A stretch of DNA of 64,000 bases from Polynucleobacter sp. MWH-CaK5 (GTDB lineage: Bacteria > Pseudomonadota > Gammaproteobacteria > Burkholderiales > Burkholderiaceae), in assembly GCF_018687615.1 (NCBI RefSeq), contig NZ_CP061299.1, forward strand, positions 1,163,433-1,227,432. Reading direction: 5' to 3'. The notes under the pieces were generated by a model. It saw only the letters and a list, made by a program, of their open reading frames with translations. It did no database searches and was not told where the DNA came from. A program made the translations under genes and the position numbers. This document shows, piece after piece, positions 61,156 through 64,000 of this stretch (the stretch's first letter is position 1; each line of letters begins with the position of its first letter).

Positions 61156-61827
61156 TCACTTAAGGTGTTTTCCTAAGAGAAACGTTTCAGCTGATTTATC
61201 TCTAGAAGCTTTGGGCTTTCTAGGGCTGACTATTTTGAAGACTTTTTTAAAGGATTCAACAATTTGACTGTAGCCACTGCCATGGAAACACTTGATCAAT
61301 AAAGCCCCATTGGGTTTTAAGTGGGCTTGAGAGAACTCCAAGGCCAAATCAGCCAAATGACCCATGCGGGCAGCATCAGCCGTTGAAACGCCGGATAAAT
61401 TGGGAGCCATATCGGATAAAACCAAGTCCACCCTTGGGCCATCAGCAGGATTGCCTGGCAATAAGGCTTCAAACTCCCGCAAAACTGTCTCCTCACGGAA
61501 GTCACCTTGTAAAAAGGTCACATCAGCAATGTCATCCATCGGCAGGATATCAATCGCGATGATCTTCCCAAAAGGTTTCCCATCCGGGGTGTCTGCATTC
61601 TTTTTGCCGAACTCAACCAAACGATTACGGGCGTATTGAGACCAACTGCCAGGGGTACTGCCCAAGTCCACCACCACCATGCCAGGACCAATCAAACGGT
61701 CTTGCTCATCAATTTCTTTTAACTTATAGGCTGCGCGCGCACGATACCCTTCCCTTTGCGCCATTTTGACGTAGGGGTCGTTCAGATGATCGTTCAACCA
61801 GTCTTTATTGAATTTGTTCTTTGCCAC
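61156..61827 (-). CDS. rlmE: 23S rRNA 2'-O-methyltransferase RlmE
   Basis: Methylates U2552 of 23S rRNA on the 50S subunit. 223 residues. SAM site VVVDLGSTPGSWSQYA; the catalytic K-D-K-E tetrad is represented by Lys in YKLKEID, Asp in LVLSDMAPNLSG, Lys in ALLIKCFHGSG and Glu in SAETFLLGKHLK. Upstream of ftsH as in E. coli, divergent from the YhbY gene. Confidence 0.96.
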   Translation of the reverse strand: MAKNKFNKDWLNDHLNDPYVKMAQREGYRARAAYKLKEIDEQDRLIGPGMVVVDLGSTPGSWSQYARNRLVEFGKKNADTPDGKPFGKIIAIDILPMDDIADVTFLQGDFREETVLREFEALLPGNPADGPRVDLVLSDMAPNLSGVSTADAARMGHLADLALEFSQAHLKPNGALLIKCFHGSGYSQIVESFKKVFKIVSPRKPKASRDKSAETFLLGKHLK

Positions 61828-61963
61828 TCTGTTCCACTTCTATGTTCAATGAGTGATTCACTCATTTTTTATCATTAGCTCGCTATTTTCCGCTCTTTTT
61901 CGTCTGGCAGCCCATACTTTGCAATTTAATGCCTTATCATTGAGGTCTTCCAAAGAAATTTCT

Positions 61964-62443
61964 ATGCCAATACTTGAATTATCCTCTGCCGAACGTTCGG
62001 CACACCGCTCAGACGCTCATGCGTTAAAACCCATTGTTTTAATTGGTGCTGATGGCTTAACGCCAGCAGTTGTCAAAGAAGTGAACAATGGCCTAAATTT
62101 CCATGGCTTGATCAAAGTTCGCGTTTTTGGCGATGATCGCGAAGCCCGTGTGGCCATCTACAACCAACTGTGTGATGAATTAAATGCAGCACCGATTCAA
62201 CACATCGGTAAGTTATTGGTTCTTTTTAGACCCAAGGTAGAAAAAGAAGTCACTGAAAAGCGCCGCGGTAAATCTGGTGGCCCTAAAGTGGTGATGGTGA
62301 AAAAATTCACACGCAACCCACAACGTCGTCCAAAACCAGTGGCCACCACTGTGCTCGGCAATGAACGTGTGGCTGCCGGTGGTCAAGTGAAGCGTGCCAA
62401 GCCACGTCAGACCAGCGCTAAAAAGAAACAGCTCAGCCGTTAA
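61964..62443 (+). CDS. YhbY/CRM-domain RNA-binding protein
   Basis: 159 residues. CRM (YhbY) domain about 1-100: AHALKPIVLIGADGLTPAVVKEVNNGLNFHGLIKVRVFGDDREAR and QHIGKLLVLFRP. The C-terminal 55 residues are very basic (KRRGKSGGPKVVMVKKFTRN onward) and likely touch rRNA. YhbY associates with pre-50S subunits in E. coli. A longer frame reaches back into the rlmE promoter region; MPILELSSAERSAHRS is preferred as the start because it opens on the CRM domain. Confidence 0.92.
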   Translation: MPILELSSAERSAHRSDAHALKPIVLIGADGLTPAVVKEVNNGLNFHGLIKVRVFGDDREARVAIYNQLCDELNAAPIQHIGKLLVLFRPKVEKEVTEKRRGKSGGPKVVMVKKFTRNPQRRPKPVATTVLGNERVAAGGQVKRAKPRQTSAKKKQLSR

Positions 62444-62474
62444 TTTTTAACTCTAAGCCTCCAAGCTACTAATG

Positions 62475-62506
62475 AATAAGCCGCTGTTATCAGCGGCTTA
62501 TTTTTT
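62475..62506. terminator. Terminator after the YhbY gene
   Basis: Perfect 12-bp stem AATAAGCCGCTG / CAGCGGCTTATT with TTAT loop and a run of six T at the end; the A-rich start lets it act on the convergent DUF4149 gene as well. Confidence 0.9.
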
Positions 62507-62528
62507 ACTTTGTTTTCTTACTTTGCTC

Positions 62529-62999
62529 TTAGTCTATCGGCTTGCTCAAGCGCCACAAGAGCACCAAGCCAATCAAAGACTGCAGCAGATACACAATGCT
62601 TGCAAAAGTATGAAGCCTGCTAAATGCTTGAGCCAATGGTGACAGCATCACCGGAAAACCATGACTCAAGGCTTCCTCACGCAAGGAGTCCATCATCGGC
62701 TCCAAAACAAATGCTGAGATGACTGAACAAACCAACATGGCCAATAAATACCAGCGGATATTTTTATAACGCCCACAACCACGCTTGACCAACAAATTAG
62801 CAAACACAATCAAGCCCACGCTGAGGATCATGCTGATAATTCCCTCAACACGGAACAAGGCACCTGCGACCATGCCAGCCACTTGAGAATCTGAGAGGGT
62901 TGCAAACAAAGTGGGAGTAACGATATAACCCACTGTGATGATGCTACCCACCCACAGAGTCAATATAAAAACAAAGACACGTTGGGCGGTGATGTGCAT
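62529..62999 (-). CDS. DUF4149 membrane protein
   Basis: 156 residues with four membrane helices (about 7-27, 52-70, 82-100, 131-150). The first loop IITVGYIVTPTLFATLSDSQVAGMVAGALFRVEGII is the family core. No function is known. It follows greA on the same strand, 37 bp away. Confidence 0.87.
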   Translation of the reverse strand: MHITAQRVFVFILTLWVGSIITVGYIVTPTLFATLSDSQVAGMVAGALFRVEGIISMILSVGLIVFANLLVKRGCGRYKNIRWYLLAMLVCSVISAFVLEPMMDSLREEALSHGFPVMLSPLAQAFSRLHTFASIVYLLQSLIGLVLLWRLSKPID

Positions 63000-63036
63000 C
63001 TGAATGTCGCCTGAAGTTTATTTGAGATTGTCTGAG

Positions 63037-63513
63037 TTAAATGTATTTAACGTTCAGAATTTCAACCTCACGGCTGCCGCCTGGAGATGAGAAGGTCGCC
63101 ACATCACCCTCTTCTTTACCAATCAGTGCTCTGGCAATTGGTGAGCTGATAGAAATCTTATTGGCTTCTAAATCCGCCTCGTCATCACCAACAATTTGGT
63201 AAGTGGCTTTTTTGCCATTTTCTAAATCTTCGATTTCAACAGTAGCGCCAAAAACAATGCGACCCTCAACATCCAATGTTGATGGATCAATGATCTGTGC
63301 TGCTGCTAACTTGCCTTCCAACTCTTGAATACGGCCTTCGATGAAAGCTTGCTTTTCTTTCGCAGCATCGTATTCAGCGTTTTCAGATAAATCACCCTGG
63401 GCACGAGCCTCAGAGATTGAATTGATCACAGACGGACGCTCAACGTGCTTCAAGTTTTGCAACTCTTGCTTTAATAATTCAGCGCCATGTTTTGTAATGG
63501 GAATGGTACTCAT
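63037..63513 (-). CDS. greA: Transcription elongation factor GreA
   Basis: 158 residues. N-terminal coiled coil (about 1-75) with the acidic tip in DLSENAEYDAAKEKQAFIEGRI that enters the RNA polymerase channel, and a C-terminal FKBP-like domain (GDDEADLEANKISISSPIARALIGKEEGDVATFSSPGGSREVEIL). It rescues backtracked polymerase. ATG at 63513 chosen over a TTG one codon upstream. Behind carB, a common proteobacterial order. Confidence 0.97.
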   Translation of the reverse strand: MSTIPITKHGAELLKQELQNLKHVERPSVINSISEARAQGDLSENAEYDAAKEKQAFIEGRIQELEGKLAAAQIIDPSTLDVEGRIVFGATVEIEDLENGKKATYQIVGDDEADLEANKISISSPIARALIGKEEGDVATFSSPGGSREVEILNVKYI

Positions 63514-63548
63514 CAATCTACTTCCAAAATCTAGTTAATCTAATAACA

Positions 63549-63576
63549 AATGACTGGTAGTTCTCTACCAGTCATT
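63549..63576 (-). terminator. Hairpin between carB and greA
   Basis: Perfect 12-bp stem AATGACTGGTAG / CTACCAGTCATT with TTCT loop. On the carB strand it is followed by a weak T-rich tract (TTTGTTATT), so it may be a partial terminator ahead of greA. Confidence 0.6.
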
Positions 63577-63611
63577 GTTGTTTTTTGTATTTATTTTTAG
63601 TTTACTTCTAA

Positions 63612-63643
63612 TTTATAAGATATCTTAGCCGATATCTTATAAA
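63612..63643. repeat. Inverted repeat across the carB stop codon
   Basis: Perfect 13-bp arms TTTATAAGATATC / GATATCTTATAAA with a six-base loop. The upper arm contains the carB TAA. It lacks a GC core and a T tract, so it is not a classical terminator. Confidence 0.6.
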
Positions 63644-64000
63644 GAGGCGTGCAAGCCCTGCAAGTCGTAAACCTCAAGCTGATCAATCGCTTTGATACCA
63701 GCAACCGCTGCCTTAGCACCACTGATGGTGGTGTAATAAGTGATGCGATTTGCTTGCGCAGTTGTTCTGATTGATCTTGAATCAGCAATCGCTGTTCTGG
63801 TCTCATCAACTGTGGTGAACACCAACTCAATTTCACCATTTTTGATCATGTCCACAATGTGTGGACGACCATCTTTGACTTTGTTCACGCGCTTGACTGG
63901 CACACCGGCCTTTTCAATCGCATCAGCAGTGCCTTGTGTTGCCACAATTGAATAACCCATGTCGTGAAGCATTTGCGCTACTTCAACGGCCTTGGCTTTA
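63637..64000 (-). CDS. carB: Carbamoyl-phosphate synthase large subunit, C-terminal end
   Basis: Only the last 121 codons lie in the window; the start is beyond the right edge. The visible part is the MGS-like allosteric domain: KAKAVEVAQMLHDMGYSIVATQGTADAIEKAG, NGEIELVFTTVDETRTAIADSRSIRTTA and YYTTISGAKAAVAGIKA. In E. coli this domain binds UMP and ornithine. It makes carbamoyl phosphate for arginine and pyrimidines. Confidence 0.96.
   Translation of the reverse strand, partial: KAKAVEVAQMLHDMGYSIVATQGTADAIEKAGVPVKRVNKVKDGRPHIVDMIKNGEIELVFTTVDETRTAIADSRSIRTTAQANRITYYTTISGAKAAVAGIKAIDQLEVYDLQGLHASL

Overview
The window looks like a chromosomal segment of a freshwater Burkholderiales bacterium, most likely Polynucleobacter or a close relative. 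This rests on the mid-40s G+C, the compact gene spacing, an IF3 gene with an AUA start of the Burkholderiales type, an HvrA-like H-NS protein, a monomeric isocitrate dehydrogenase, and betaproteobacterial gene orders (infC-rpmI-rplT-pheST-ihfA-merR; carB-greA; rlmE-ftsH-folP-glmM). The genus is an inference from recognised proteins; no search was run.

Layout. 1-5.2 kb: 5' part of sucA (2-oxoglutarate dehydrogenase E1), a divergent helix-turn-helix regulator, an H-NS protein, an exported hydrolase and a periplasmic rhodanese. 5.2-19.2 kb: a long minus-strand run with scoAB, a zinc-type CDF exporter, 3-hydroxybutyrate dehydrogenase, an alpha/beta hydrolase, relA, tRNA-Val, thrS, infC, rpmI, rplT, pheS, pheT, ihfA, a MerR regulator and tRNA-Pro(GGG). 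It joins ketone-body/PHB metabolism to translation and stringent-response genes. 19.4-31.8 kb: mixed metabolic genes (ETF-ubiquinone oxidoreductase, MFS carrier, aroC, CBS protein, YihY protein, wrbA, GlcD-like oxidase, ene-reductase, monomeric icd).

32.3-37.5 kb holds a compact set: TonB-like protein, PgaC-like glycosyltransferase, outer-membrane barrel, diguanylate cyclase and, tail to tail, a PAS/HD-GYP phosphodiesterase. It reads as a small c-di-GMP-tuned exopolysaccharide module preceded by a perfect 17-bp tandem repeat. 37.6-41.4 kb: a DUF2452 protein, an uncatalogued 57-residue Cys-rich protein, SemiSWEET, folE, and a three-gene molybdenum/tungsten-type cluster (binding protein, Mop, molybdopterin-fold protein) without its ABC partners.

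41.5-46.75 kb: dps, a ZIP transporter, a 38-residue membrane peptide, katG and oxyR form a peroxide-defence block. It lies between an intact tRNA-Arg(TCT) and a degraded direct copy of that tRNA's 3' half, the footprint expected of tRNA-targeted integration. 46.8-56.9 kb: a glutaredoxin-type arsC, a BLUF photoreceptor, tRNA-Pro(TGG), the phosphate regulon pstSCAB-phoU-phoBR with a clear Pho box, and upstream on the same strand arsR-arsC-acr3 with a perfect palindromic operator over the arsR start codon. 56.9-64 kb: glmM, folP, ftsH, rlmE, a YhbY RNA-binding protein, a DUF4149 protein, greA and the 3' end of carB.

Several strong bidirectional hairpin terminators separate convergent genes. No integrase, transposase, CRISPR array, rRNA or prophage gene was seen.
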